A stretch of 64,000 nt of DNA, from assembly GCA_002471575.1 (NCBI GenBank), contig DKQG01000029.1:69244-133243 (forward strand), in the 5' to 3' direction. The stretch is from Alphaproteobacteria bacterium UBA7314 (GTDB taxonomy: Bacteria; Pseudomonadota; Alphaproteobacteria; MPNO01; UBA830). The notes below the pieces were generated by a model. That model was not told the DNA's origin. It saw nothing but the letters and a program-made list of their open reading frames with translations, and made no database searches. A program made the translations under genes and the position numbers. Position 1 is the stretch's first letter. Every line of letters starts with the position of its first letter. Positions 54,246 through 63,443 of the stretch are shown in pieces.

Positions 54246-55223
54246 ATGGCTGAAACGGAAAAAGTAGCGGACCTTCTGCCGCCGAGACGTCATATCCTCG
54301 GCATGGAAGGCGCTCCCCGGGAGGAAATCGAAGCCCTCCTCGATCTTTCCGAATCCTACATTGAACAAAACCGGCAGGACGACAAAAAGAGCTCGATCCT
54401 ACGCGGCCGCACCCTGATCAACGTTTTTTTCGAGAACTCGACCCGCACGCGCACGTCTTTCGAGCTAGCAGGCAAGCGGCTAGGGGCAGACGTGATCAAC
54501 ATGTCGGTAAGTTCCAGTGCGATCAAAAAGGGCGAAACGCTGATCGACACCGCGATGACGCTGAACGCGATGCATCCGGATGTGCTGACCGTGCGGCACG
54601 CGGACTCGGGCGCGGTGCAGCTGTTGAGCGAAAAGGTCACCTGTTCAGTGCTCAACGCGGGCGACGGCAGCCACGAACACCCGACCCAGGCGCTGCTCGA
54701 TGCGCTGACCATCCGGCGACGCCGGGACACGCTGGAAAGGCTGACCGTCGCCATCTGCGGTGATATCGCCCATTCGCGCGTCGCGCGGTCGAATATCTAT
54801 CTGCTGAATACCATGGGTGCGAAGGTCCGGCTGGTGGCGCCGAAGACCCTGCTGCCGGCGGCAATCGAGAAATTTGGCGTCGACGTCCACCACCGGATGG
54901 AAGACGGTATCCGCGATGCCGACATCATCATGATGCTGCGCCTGCAGACCGAGCGGATGCAGGGCTCTTTCGTGCCGTCGACACGGGAATATTTCCGCTT
55001 CTTCGGGCTCGACCGGGAAAAACTCGCCGTCGCCAAGCCCGATGCGCTGATCATGCATCCCGGCCCCATGAACCGGGGAATCGAGATCGACTCCGAACTC
55101 GCGGACGATATCGACCGCAGCGTCATCCACGAACAGGTGGAAATGGGCGTCGCCGTCAGAATGGCCTGTCTCGACCTGGTGACCCGGAACCTGTCGCGCA
55201 ATGCTAACGGCGGCGACGCGTGA
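54246..55223 (+). CDS. pyrB: Aspartate carbamoyltransferase catalytic subunit
   Basis: A 325-residue ATCase: the carbamoyl-phosphate loop [20 protein letters not shown] (~59-78), [14 protein letters not shown] (~135-148) and [11 protein letters not shown] (~276). Catalyses the first committed step of pyrimidine synthesis. Its stop overlaps the pyrC GTG start by four bases, as in complexes where inactive or active PyrC joins PyrB. No pyrI is present. Confidence 0.95.
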   Translation: MAETEKVADLLPPRRHILGMEGAPREEIEALLDLSESYIEQNRQDDKKSSILRGRTLINVFFENSTRTRTSFELAGKRLGADVINMSVSSSAIKKGETLIDTAMTLNAMHPDVLTVRHADSGAVQLLSEKVTCSVLNAGDGSHEHPTQALLDALTIRRRRDTLERLTVAICGDIAHSRVARSNIYLLNTMGAKVRLVAPKTLLPAAIEKFGVDVHHRMEDGIRDADIIMMLRLQTERMQGSFVPSTREYFRFFGLDREKLAVAKPDALIMHPGPMNRGIEIDSELADDIDRSVIHEQVEMGVAVRMACLDLVTRNLSRNANGGDA

Positions 55224-56515
55224 CCGGCCTTACCGCCTATACCAATGCCCGCCTGATCGATCCGGCGAGCAAGACCGACGTTGGGGGCGCGGTGCTGATC
55301 GAGGGCAACAAGATCATCGACTGGGGACCCGCGCTGTTTTCGGACGGCGCGCCGGAAAACGTTCGGATCGTGGACTGCCGGGGCTACTGCCTCGCGCCCG
55401 GGCTGATCGATATGCGCGTGCATCTGCCGGAACCCGGTGGCGAACACAAGGAGAGCTTCGAAACCGCCAGCGCGGCGGCCGCCGCGGGCGGCGTGACCTC
55501 CATCGTGTGCCTGCCGGATGCGGAAACGCCGATCGACAATATCTCGGTTCTGGAATTCATTGCCCGCCGCGCCCGCGAAACCAACATCGTCAAAATCTAC
55601 GCGTACGGCACCATCACGCGGGAACGCGACGGCGGCGAGCTGTCGGAATTCGGCATCCTTAACGAAGCCGGCGCGCTTGCCTTTACCGACGGGGACCGGG
55701 CACTCGCCGATGCGCTGGTAATGCGCCGCGCCCTGTCGTATGCGGCGACGTTCGGTTTTCTGATCATCCAGCATCCGGAAGAACCCCGGCTGGCGCGCAA
55801 CGGGCAGATGAGCGAAGGCGAGATGGCGACTCGGCTCGGGCTGGCGGGCATCCCCGCCGTAGCCGAGGTGATGATGATCGAACGCGACTTGCGCCTAGTC
55901 GAACTGACCGGCGCGCGGTATCATGCGGCGCATGTTTCGACCGCCGCGGCGATCGACGCCGTCCGTTCCGCGAAAGCGCGCGGGTTGCCGGTTACCTGCG
56001 ATACGGCCCCCCATTACTTCACCCTGAACGATACCGCGGTGATGGATTACCGAACCTTCACCAAGGTTTCGCCACCGCTGCGCGACGAGACCGACCGGCT
56101 TGCCGTGATCGAGGGAGTGCGCGACGGCACGATCGACGTGATCGCCTCGGATCACCGGCCGCAGGATCAGGATTCGAAACGGCTGCCTTTCCTTCAGGCC
56201 GAGACAGGTATCGTCGGATTGGAGACCCTTCTGCCGCTGACGCTGGCGCTCAATCATGAGCGGGACATCCCGCTGATCGATCTGATCGGATGCCTGACGG
56301 TTGCGCCCGCCGGACTCCTGGACATGAAGGAAGGAAAGCTCGAAGCCGGCCTACCGGCGGATTTCACGATTTTCGATCCCGACCGCGACTGGACCGTCGA
56401 AGCATCTGCCCTGCAAAGCAAGTCGAAAAACACCCCGTTCGACGATTACGCCGTCAAAGGAATGGCGATGTGCACGGTGGTCGGCGGTCGTCACGTTCAC
56501 TCCCTGCTCGACTGA
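55220..56515 (+). CDS. pyrC: Dihydroorotase (class I), with an altered first metal-binding motif
   Basis: A 431-residue amidohydrolase. Where active dihydroorotases have DxHxH, this one has [15 protein letters not shown] (~62): the first His is Arg. Other candidate metal ligands look present: FTDGDRAL Asp, IIQHPEEP His, YHAAHVST His and IASDHRPQ Asp. The alphaproteobacterial PyrC encoded beside PyrB often shows this DMRV form and may be partly or wholly structural (PyrX-like), with the active enzyme elsewhere. Translation is coupled to pyrB (GTGA). Confidence 0.9.
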   Translation: MTGLTAYTNARLIDPASKTDVGGAVLIEGNKIIDWGPALFSDGAPENVRIVDCRGYCLAPGLIDMRVHLPEPGGEHKESFETASAAAAAGGVTSIVCLPDAETPIDNISVLEFIARRARETNIVKIYAYGTITRERDGGELSEFGILNEAGALAFTDGDRALADALVMRRALSYAATFGFLIIQHPEEPRLARNGQMSEGEMATRLGLAGIPAVAEVMMIERDLRLVELTGARYHAAHVSTAAAIDAVRSAKARGLPVTCDTAPHYFTLNDTAVMDYRTFTKVSPPLRDETDRLAVIEGVRDGTIDVIASDHRPQDQDSKRLPFLQAETGIVGLETLLPLTLALNHERDIPLIDLIGCLTVAPAGLLDMKEGKLEAGLPADFTIFDPDRDWTVEASALQSKSKNTPFDDYAVKGMAMCTVVGGRHVHSLLD

Positions 56516-56518
56516 CGC

Positions 56519-57139
56519 ATGATCGACCCGATCAGCTGGGCTCATACCTCGCCCTATATTCTTGCGGCTTTTGCGGCGGCCTATCTATTGGGGTCGATAC
56601 CATTCGGGCTGGTCCTGACCAAGCTCGCGGGGCTGGGCGACGTGCGGAATATCGGCTCCGGCAATATCGGGGCGACGAACGTGCTGCGGACCGGCAACAA
56701 GAAGCTGGCCGCCGCCACACTCGTGCTGGACGGGGCCAAGGGCGCGATTGCCGTCCTTTTTGCCGATATGTACGGACCGGATATCGCTATCGTCGCCGCC
56801 GCCGGCGCGCTGCTCGGACATCTGTTTCCCGTCTGGCTGAAATTCCGAGGCGGCAAGGGCGTCGCGACCGCGCTTGGCATTTTTCTGGCGCTGTCTCTGC
56901 CGGTCGGTGGGCTCGCATGCGCCACCTGGCTGCTGGCAGCCGTTCTGTTTCGGTATTCGTCCCTGTCCGCTCTGCTGGCCATGGCGGCGGCCCCGTTATA
57001 CATGTGGTGGCTCGCCGGTCCGCAGCGCACGGAGTTCGCCGCCGCGATGGCGATACTGGTCTGGATACGTCACCATCAGAACATCCGACGCCTGATACGC
57101 GGCGAAGAATCAAAGATCGGTTTTTCCCGCAAGGGTTAA
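56519..57139 (+). CDS. plsY: Glycerol-3-phosphate acyltransferase PlsY
   Basis: A 206-residue inner-membrane acyltransferase with five hydrophobic helices and the three cytosolic motifs: GSIPFGLVLTKLAG, GSGNIGATNVLRTGNKKLA and KFRGGKGVAT. It acylates glycerol-3-phosphate from acyl-phosphate, the first step of phospholipid synthesis. Starts three bases after pyrC. Confidence 0.95.
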   Translation: MIDPISWAHTSPYILAAFAAAYLLGSIPFGLVLTKLAGLGDVRNIGSGNIGATNVLRTGNKKLAAATLVLDGAKGAIAVLFADMYGPDIAIVAAAGALLGHLFPVWLKFRGGKGVATALGIFLALSLPVGGLACATWLLAAVLFRYSSLSALLAMAAAPLYMWWLAGPQRTEFAAAMAILVWIRHHQNIRRLIRGEESKIGFSRKG

Positions 57140-57170
57140 CGGGACGCGGCACCCTTTCCACCGTAGGGGC

Positions 57171-58292
57171 ATGGAAGATAACCCCACCCAGCTTTCTGAT
57201 ACGGAACAGGTTGACTGGCTGCGCCTCGTCCGCACGCCGTCGATAGGGCCCCGCACCTACATCGAACTGATCGAGCGTTACGGATCGCCCGCAGCAGCCA
57301 TCACCGAACTGCCAGAAATAGCGCAGCGCGCGCGGGGCAAGCGCAGACTTGTCGCGCCACCAGAGGCGGACATACGCGCCGAATTGAGCCGGCTGGACGC
57401 TGCCGGCGGGCGCATGATCGCGCTATCCGACCCGGACTATCCGGCGGCACTGGCGGTAATCGCCGACCCGCCGCCTGCCCTTTTCCTGAGAGGCTATAGC
57501 ACTTTGCTGAATAACCCGACGATCGCCATCGTGGGCGCCCGCAATGCATCGACCAACGGAAAGCGGTTTGCGCAGGAAATAGCCGCCGGTCTCGGGAACG
57601 CGGGCTATGTGATCGTGTCGGGGCTCGCCCGCGGCGTTGACGGTGCGGCGCATCTGGGCGCGCTCGCAACCGGGACGATTGCTGCCGTTGCGGGCGGGAT
57701 CGATGTCGTCTAACCGCCCGAACACGCGGAACCGCAGGCCCGTATCGGCGAGACAGGGGCCGTGGTATCGGATCAGGCCATCGGAACGCAACCGACGGCA
57801 AGACACTTTCCGGCCCACAACCGAATCATTTCCGGCTTGTCGGCCGGCGTACTGGTGGTGGAAGCGGCCCTCAAATCGGGGTCAGTTATTACGGCGCGGC
57901 TGGCGCTCGAACAAGGGCGAGAGGTCTTTGCCGGACCGGGGTCGCCCCGCGATCCGAGCTGCGGCAGGACAAACGATCTTATCCGGCAGGGCGCCGCGCT
58001 GACCGAAACAGCCGAGGATATCCTCGAGGGGCTCGAACGACAGATGCTTCGTCCACCCCCAGCGCCACGGCGTCCGATCTCCTTTGAACCCGTTGAACTA
58101 AAACCGGAAATCGATCCTGTTTCGGGACGCGACGAGATCGTAAAATTTCTGGGTGCGTCGCCAACAGGTGTTGACGAACTGGTTCGCGAGTGCCACATGT
58201 CTGCCGCCTCGGTCAAAAGCATCCTGCTGGAATTGGAGCTTTCTGGCCGGATCGAGCGTAATTCGGGGAACCGGGTGTCGCTGATTTTGTAA
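57171..58292 (+). pseudogene. dprA: DNA-processing protein DprA, interrupted by an in-frame TAA
   Basis: The frame 57171-58292 would encode 373 residues of DprA: an N-terminal SAM-like helix-hairpin domain, the Rossmann core VGARNASTNGKRFA, SGLARGVDGAAHLGAL and AVAGGIDVV, then TAA at codon 181 (57711-57713), then PPEHAEPQARIGETGAVV and PTARHFPAHNRIISGLSAG in the same frame, and a C-terminal winged helix. At codon 181 the family has Tyr (VVYPPEH), so a single T-to-A or C-to-A change made TAT/TAC into TAA. DprA loads RecA on incoming DNA; truncation should abolish it. Everything after the stop is intact, so the change is recent or an error. Confidence 0.88.
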
Positions 58293-58352
58293 ACATTCCG
58301 GCAACCAACCGTCACTAGGGTGCGTTGACCGCAAACAGAATTTTCGGTGGCC

Positions 58353-61034
58353 ATGGACGTCGTCGTCGTTGAATCGCCTGCCAAGGCAAAAACCATCAAC
58401 AAGTATCTGGGCTCGGACTACAAGGTCCTCGCGAGCGTGGGACACGTGCGGGACCTTGTGTCCAAGGACGGCTCCGTTCAGCCCGATGACAACTTTCGCA
58501 TGGTCTGGACGGTGGACCCCCGTGCCGAGAAGAACATTCAGGCCATTCAGGACGCCATCCAGGACGCCGAACACCTTTATCTCGCCACCGACCCGGACCG
58601 CGAGGGCGAGGCGATCTCCTGGCACGTGCAGGAAATCCTCAACGAGCGCGAAGCGCTGGACGGCATCGACGTCAAACGCGTCGTTTTCCACGAGGTCACC
58701 AAGAACGCCGTCATCGAGGCATTGGCCAATCCGCGCGAACTGAACCAGGAACTGATCGACGCCTATCTGGCGCGCCGCGCGCTGGACTATCTGGTCGGAT
58801 TCAGCCTGTCGCCGGTACTGTGGCGCAAGTTGCCGGGTTCCCGCTCCGCCGGGCGCGTGCAGTCGGTCGCGCTGCGGCTGATCTGCGAGCGCGAAGCCGA
58901 GATCGAAGTCTTCAAACCTCAGGAATACTGGACTATCGGCGCCGAATACACGACCACCGACGGCAAGAAGGTGCCGGCCCGCCTCACGCACCTGAACGGC
59001 AAGAAGCTGGATCGCTACAACATAGCAAACGAAGACGCGGCCAAGGCCGCCGTGGCGGAGATCGAGCGCCACGATTACAAGGTCAAATCGGTCGAGCGAA
59101 AAACGGTCAATCGCCGTGCGGCTCCGCCATTCACCACGTCGACCATGCAGCAGGAAGCCTCGCGCAAACTCGGCTTCGGGGCGACCCGCACCATGCGCAC
59201 CGCGCAGAAACTGTACGAGGGCGTCGATATCGGGGGCGAGACCGTCGGGCTGATCACCTATATGCGGACCGACAGCGTGAACATGGCGCAGGAAGCCGTC
59301 GTCGCCGTGCGGGCCGCGATCGGTCAGGATTACGGCCACGAATACGTTCCGGATTCGCCCAACACCTATCGCAACAAATCCAAGAACGCGCAGGAAGCGC
59401 ATGAAGCCGTGCGCCCCACAGATTTCGGCCGCCGGCCGCACGAGGTGCGCCAGTATCTCGGCGAGGACGAGCGCAAGCTGTACGACCTGATCTGGAAACG
59501 CGCTGTTGCCAGCCAGATGGAAGCGGCGATAATGGAACAGGTCGCGGTCGACATCGCCTCCCCCGACGGGAACACCGTGCTGCGCGCCAACGGCTCCGTG
59601 GTGAAATTCGACGGCTTCCTGAAGCTTTATCAGGAAGGCCAGGACGAACGCGCCGCGACGATCAACGACGACGAAACAGACGGCAACGACCGCGACCGCA
59701 TCCTGCCGCCGATGTCCGAAGGGGATGCGATGACCCGCGGCCCGGTGACGCCGGAACAGCATTTCACCAAGCCGCCGCCGCGCTATACCGAAGCCAGCCT
59801 TGTCCGCAAGATGGAAGAGCTGGGTATCGGGCGTCCGTCGACCTATGCATCCATTCTGCAGGTGCTGCAGGACCGCAATTACGTCGTGCTGGAACAGCGC
59901 CGCTTCACGCCGCACGATCGCGGGCGCATGGTGGTCGCTTTTCTGGCGGAGTTCTTCGAACGCTATGTCGAGTACGGCTTTACCGCCGACCTGGAAAACA
60001 GCCTCGACGACGTCTCGAACGGCGATATGGAATGGAAAGCGCTGCTCAGCGATTTCTGGAAGGCGTTTTCCGCTGCCATCGACGAAACCAAGGAACTGCG
60101 GATCACCCATGTGATCGACAAGCTCGATGCCGAACTGGGACCGCATTTCTTCCCGGAACGCGAAGACGGATCCAACCCGCGCAAATGCCTGTCCTGCGAA
60201 GACGGGCGGCTGGGCCTCAAGCTGGGGCGGAACGGCGGCTTTATCGGCTGCTCGAACTACCCCGATTGCGGCTATACGACGACGCTGCGCGTCGTTACCG
60301 GCGACGAAGATGAAGACGAGGTCTTTACGGGACCGAAGGAACTCGGCACCGACCCGGAAACGGGCCTACCGGTCTCGATGCGCAAGGGACCATTCGGCGT
60401 CTACGTTCAGCTTGGCGAAGCCGAAAAGGGTTCGAAGGAAAAGCCGAAGCGTCAGTCACTGCTCCGCGGAATGGTGCCGTCGGACATCGATCTGGAACTT
60501 GCACTGACGCTTCTGTCACTGCCGCGCCCGGTGGGACCGCATCCAGAAAGCGGCGACATGATCGTCGCCGGCGTCGGCCGGTTCGGCCCTTATCTAAAAG
60601 TCGGGGACCGCTACGTAAAGCTGGGCACGGATGACGATGTTCTAACAGTCGGTCTGAACCGCGCCGTCACCGTTATCGCAGAGGCACCCGACCGGCGCGG
60701 CGGCACCAAGACCGCGGGTAAAGTCATCGGCAAACATCCCGAAGACGGCAAACCGATCGAGCTGCGCGACGGCCGCTACGGCCCGTATGTAAAACACGGC
60801 AAGATCAACGCCTCGCTCCCCCGCGACCTTGAACCCGAAGCGTTGTCGCTGGAACTGGCAGTCGAACTGATCGCGGCGCGGGCGGAAAAGGTTGGCGCAA
60901 AGAAAGCGGCCAAGAAAAAGGCAAAGAAAGCCAAGAAGGCCAAAGGCAAGAAGGCGAAGAGCAAGGCGAAGACGAAATCGAAATCTGCTGCCAAAGCCCA
61001 GTCCGAAACGCCGCCCGCCTCAGAAGAAACGTGA
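58353..61034 (+). CDS. topA: DNA topoisomerase I
   Basis: A type IA topoisomerase of 893 residues. The Toprim domain has VVVESPAKAKTINKYLGSDY and DPDREGEAI; the nucleophile Tyr is in GLITYMRTDS (~304). Two zinc-finger-like C4 modules follow (CLSCEDGRLG...CSNYPDC), then topoisomerase C-terminal repeats and a long Lys/Ala tail (~850-893) typical of Alphaproteobacteria. It relaxes negative supercoils. ATG 58353 starts the conserved MDVVVVESPAK; GTG 58347 is an alternative. It follows dprA by 60 bases. Confidence 0.95.
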   Translation: MDVVVVESPAKAKTINKYLGSDYKVLASVGHVRDLVSKDGSVQPDDNFRMVWTVDPRAEKNIQAIQDAIQDAEHLYLATDPDREGEAISWHVQEILNEREALDGIDVKRVVFHEVTKNAVIEALANPRELNQELIDAYLARRALDYLVGFSLSPVLWRKLPGSRSAGRVQSVALRLICEREAEIEVFKPQEYWTIGAEYTTTDGKKVPARLTHLNGKKLDRYNIANEDAAKAAVAEIERHDYKVKSVERKTVNRRAAPPFTTSTMQQEASRKLGFGATRTMRTAQKLYEGVDIGGETVGLITYMRTDSVNMAQEAVVAVRAAIGQDYGHEYVPDSPNTYRNKSKNAQEAHEAVRPTDFGRRPHEVRQYLGEDERKLYDLIWKRAVASQMEAAIMEQVAVDIASPDGNTVLRANGSVVKFDGFLKLYQEGQDERAATINDDETDGNDRDRILPPMSEGDAMTRGPVTPEQHFTKPPPRYTEASLVRKMEELGIGRPSTYASILQVLQDRNYVVLEQRRFTPHDRGRMVVAFLAEFFERYVEYGFTADLENSLDDVSNGDMEWKALLSDFWKAFSAAIDETKELRITHVIDKLDAELGPHFFPEREDGSNPRKCLSCEDGRLGLKLGRNGGFIGCSNYPDCGYTTTLRVVTGDEDEDEVFTGPKELGTDPETGLPVSMRKGPFGVYVQLGEAEKGSKEKPKRQSLLRGMVPSDIDLELALTLLSLPRPVGPHPESGDMIVAGVGRFGPYLKVGDRYVKLGTDDDVLTVGLNRAVTVIAEAPDRRGGTKTAGKVIGKHPEDGKPIELRDGRYGPYVKHGKINASLPRDLEPEALSLELAVELIAARAEKVGAKKAAKKKAKKAKKAKGKKAKSKAKTKSKSAAKAQSETPPASEET

Positions 61035-61056
61035 CCGTCGTCACGACATCCCGCCG

Positions 61057-63306
61057 TTGAGCGACAAGGGCCGCAACACCCCCTTCCCCACCAAGCAGCA
61101 GGTGCTGGACTTCGTACGAGAGCGTACGGGCCCCGTCGGCAAACGGGAGATTGCCCGCGCTTTCAATATCCGGGGAACGGACCGAACCCGGCTGAACGAC
61201 ATTCTGCGCGAATTAAGAGCCGACGGAGAACTGGATCGCGGCCGGGGCCGGCGATACGGCGAACCGGGCACTCTGCCGAAAGTGGGCGTAATCGAAATTA
61301 CGGGACTCGACCGGGATGGCGATCCCGTCGCGCGCCCGGTGAACTGGGATGGCGACGCTCCCCCCCCCGCCATATACCCTGCCCTGACGCGAGGAGAGCC
61401 CGCGCCCGCCATCGGCGACAGGATCCTTGCACGGTTATCCCCGGCCGGGGATGGCAGCTATAGTGCCCGCACGATCAAGCGTCTGCCGTCCGCACCAAGC
61501 CGGGTGCTTGGAATCTTCCGCATAGTCAATGGACAGGGCCGGATCATCCCGACGAACCGCCGCGTCCGTTCCGAGTTTATCGTCCCCCCCGGACAGGAAA
61601 ACGGCGCGTCCGGGGGAGACCTGGTCGATGGACAACCCGTCGGCGGTCGTAGTTTCGGCATGCCGGAAGCGAGGGTCGCGGAAGTCGTGGGTCCCGCCGA
61701 GGGCCCCCGGGCGCCGAGCCTGATCGCGATCCACGCCCACGACATCCCGGTGGAGTTCGACCCCCAGGCCGTGTCGGACGCGGAAGCATCCAAACCCGTG
61801 TCCGCGAAGGGCCGGACTGATCTGCGGAAAATTCCGCTGGTGACAATCGACGGGGCCGATGCCCGCGATTTCGACGACGCCGTCTGGGCGGAGAAGGACG
61901 GCGAGGGCTGGCACCTAATAGTCGCGATCGCCGATGTTTCGTGGTACGTGCGCGCGGGCAAGCCCTTGGACCGCGAGGCGTTTAACCGCGGAAACTCGGT
62001 CTATTTTCCGGACCGCGTCGTCCCGATGCTGCCGGAAGCGCTGTCTAACGGTCTGTGCTCGCTTGTGCCCAACGAAGATCGTGGCTGCCTGGCCGTCCAT
62101 ATGTGGATCGACAAGGACGGCAACCTGAAACGGCACGAATTCGTCCGGGGGATCATGAGATCTGCCGCCCGGCTGACATACGAACAGGTGGAAGCCGCCT
62201 GGACTGGCAGCCCCGATCGCATCACCGAACCGCTGCTGAAAGGCGTCATCGCCCCGCTTTACGGAGCTTTCGATGCGCTGCAGGGCGCGCGGGTCCGACG
62301 TGGCACGATCGATCTAGAACTGCCTGAACGCAAAGTCGTGATCGACAATCGCGGCCATGTCACGGCGATCGAGCCCGAACAACGACTGGACAGCCACCGG
62401 CTGATCGAGGAGTTCATGATCGCGGCGAATGTCGCCGCGGCGGAAGCGCTGGAGCGCCAGGACGCCCCGTGCATATACCGGGTGCACGACCGGCCCTCGC
62501 AGGAGAAAATGGAAGGCCTGCGTGAAACCCTCGCGCCGTTGGGGATCAAGGTGTCGATGGGACAGGTCGTCAAACCGCATCTTTTCCAACGGATTGTATC
62601 GCAGGCGTCCGGCAAACCAGACATGGCGGTCGTCAGCATGGCCGTTCTGAGATCGCAGGCCCGGGCGGAATACAATCCTTACAATATCGGGCATTTCGGA
62701 CTCGCGCTCCGGCGCTATGCCCATTTTACCTCTCCCATCCGCCGGTATTCCGACCTGTTGGTCCACCGGTCGCTGATCGCGGCCTATGGCCTAGGGGATG
62801 ACGGGCTGGTCCCGGAAGATGGAGACCGCTTTCCGGAGCTCGGAAAGCATATCTCGTTCACGGAACGCCGGGCAATAGACGCGGAGCGCGAGGCCGTCGA
62901 CAGGTTTACGACCGTTTTTCTGGCCGACCGGGTAGGCGCGGAGTTCGCGGCACGGGTCAACGGCGTGCACCGGGCCGGCCTCTTCGTCACCCTGACGGAA
63001 ACCGGGGCTGACGGGCTGGTTCCGATGTCCATGATCGGCGATGACCGGTTCGACTTTGATTCTCCGGCACAGCGCATCAAGGGTCGCGGCAGCGGAAAGG
63101 TGTTCTCGATCGGGACATCCCTGACCGTGCGGCTGGAAGCGGCCAACGTTCATACCGGATCGATGGCGTTTTCCGTGGTCAGCGGGGGAAGTCACGGTTC
63201 CGGCAAACGGAGAAATCCATCCGGTCACCGGAGGCCTGCAGCTAAGGGGAAAGGCGGAGACGGCAGAAAATCCGCCGGATCGAAGAAATCCCGCCGCAAA
63301 TCATGA
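61057..63306 (+). CDS. rnr: Ribonuclease R
   Basis: A 749-residue RNB-family 3'-5' exoribonuclease. An N-terminal winged helix (PVGKREIARAFNIRGTDRT), cold-shock domains, the RNB catalytic block with IDGADARDFDDAVWAEKDG (acidic metal ligands), HFTSPIRRYSDLLVHR, an S1 domain (ADGLVPMSMIGDDRFDFD) and a very basic Ser/Lys tail are all present. No ATG fits: TTG 61057 (MSDKGRNTPFPTKQQ) is the best start, 22 bases after the topA stop. The frame is open further up inside topA, so the start is uncertain. Confidence 0.92.
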   Translation: MSDKGRNTPFPTKQQVLDFVRERTGPVGKREIARAFNIRGTDRTRLNDILRELRADGELDRGRGRRYGEPGTLPKVGVIEITGLDRDGDPVARPVNWDGDAPPPAIYPALTRGEPAPAIGDRILARLSPAGDGSYSARTIKRLPSAPSRVLGIFRIVNGQGRIIPTNRRVRSEFIVPPGQENGASGGDLVDGQPVGGRSFGMPEARVAEVVGPAEGPRAPSLIAIHAHDIPVEFDPQAVSDAEASKPVSAKGRTDLRKIPLVTIDGADARDFDDAVWAEKDGEGWHLIVAIADVSWYVRAGKPLDREAFNRGNSVYFPDRVVPMLPEALSNGLCSLVPNEDRGCLAVHMWIDKDGNLKRHEFVRGIMRSAARLTYEQVEAAWTGSPDRITEPLLKGVIAPLYGAFDALQGARVRRGTIDLELPERKVVIDNRGHVTAIEPEQRLDSHRLIEEFMIAANVAAAEALERQDAPCIYRVHDRPSQEKMEGLRETLAPLGIKVSMGQVVKPHLFQRIVSQASGKPDMAVVSMAVLRSQARAEYNPYNIGHFGLALRRYAHFTSPIRRYSDLLVHRSLIAAYGLGDDGLVPEDGDRFPELGKHISFTERRAIDAEREAVDRFTTVFLADRVGAEFAARVNGVHRAGLFVTLTETGADGLVPMSMIGDDRFDFDSPAQRIKGRGSGKVFSIGTSLTVRLEAANVHTGSMAFSVVSGGSHGSGKRRNPSGHRRPAAKGKGGDGRKSAGSKKSRRKS

Positions 63307-63443
63307 ATCGAACTGCCGGGATCGGCGCGATCCAACGAAAACTTAATTCGCTTTCTCTACAGACATGGTTACATAATGGGTCATGTTGCGGCGTTCAGGG
63401 TCCGGAAACGCCGCGGCTAGGGTTTTTCGGCAGCGCTTGTCGT

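Noticed and set aside
57711..57713. Recoding of the dprA stop
   Set aside because: TAA is not a selenocysteine or pyrrolysine codon, and the family has Tyr there; a nonsense mutation is simpler.
58098..60146. 682-codon open frame on the minus strand opposite topA
   Set aside because: Mirror frame of a GC-rich gene; topA on the other strand has all family motifs and the antisense product has none.
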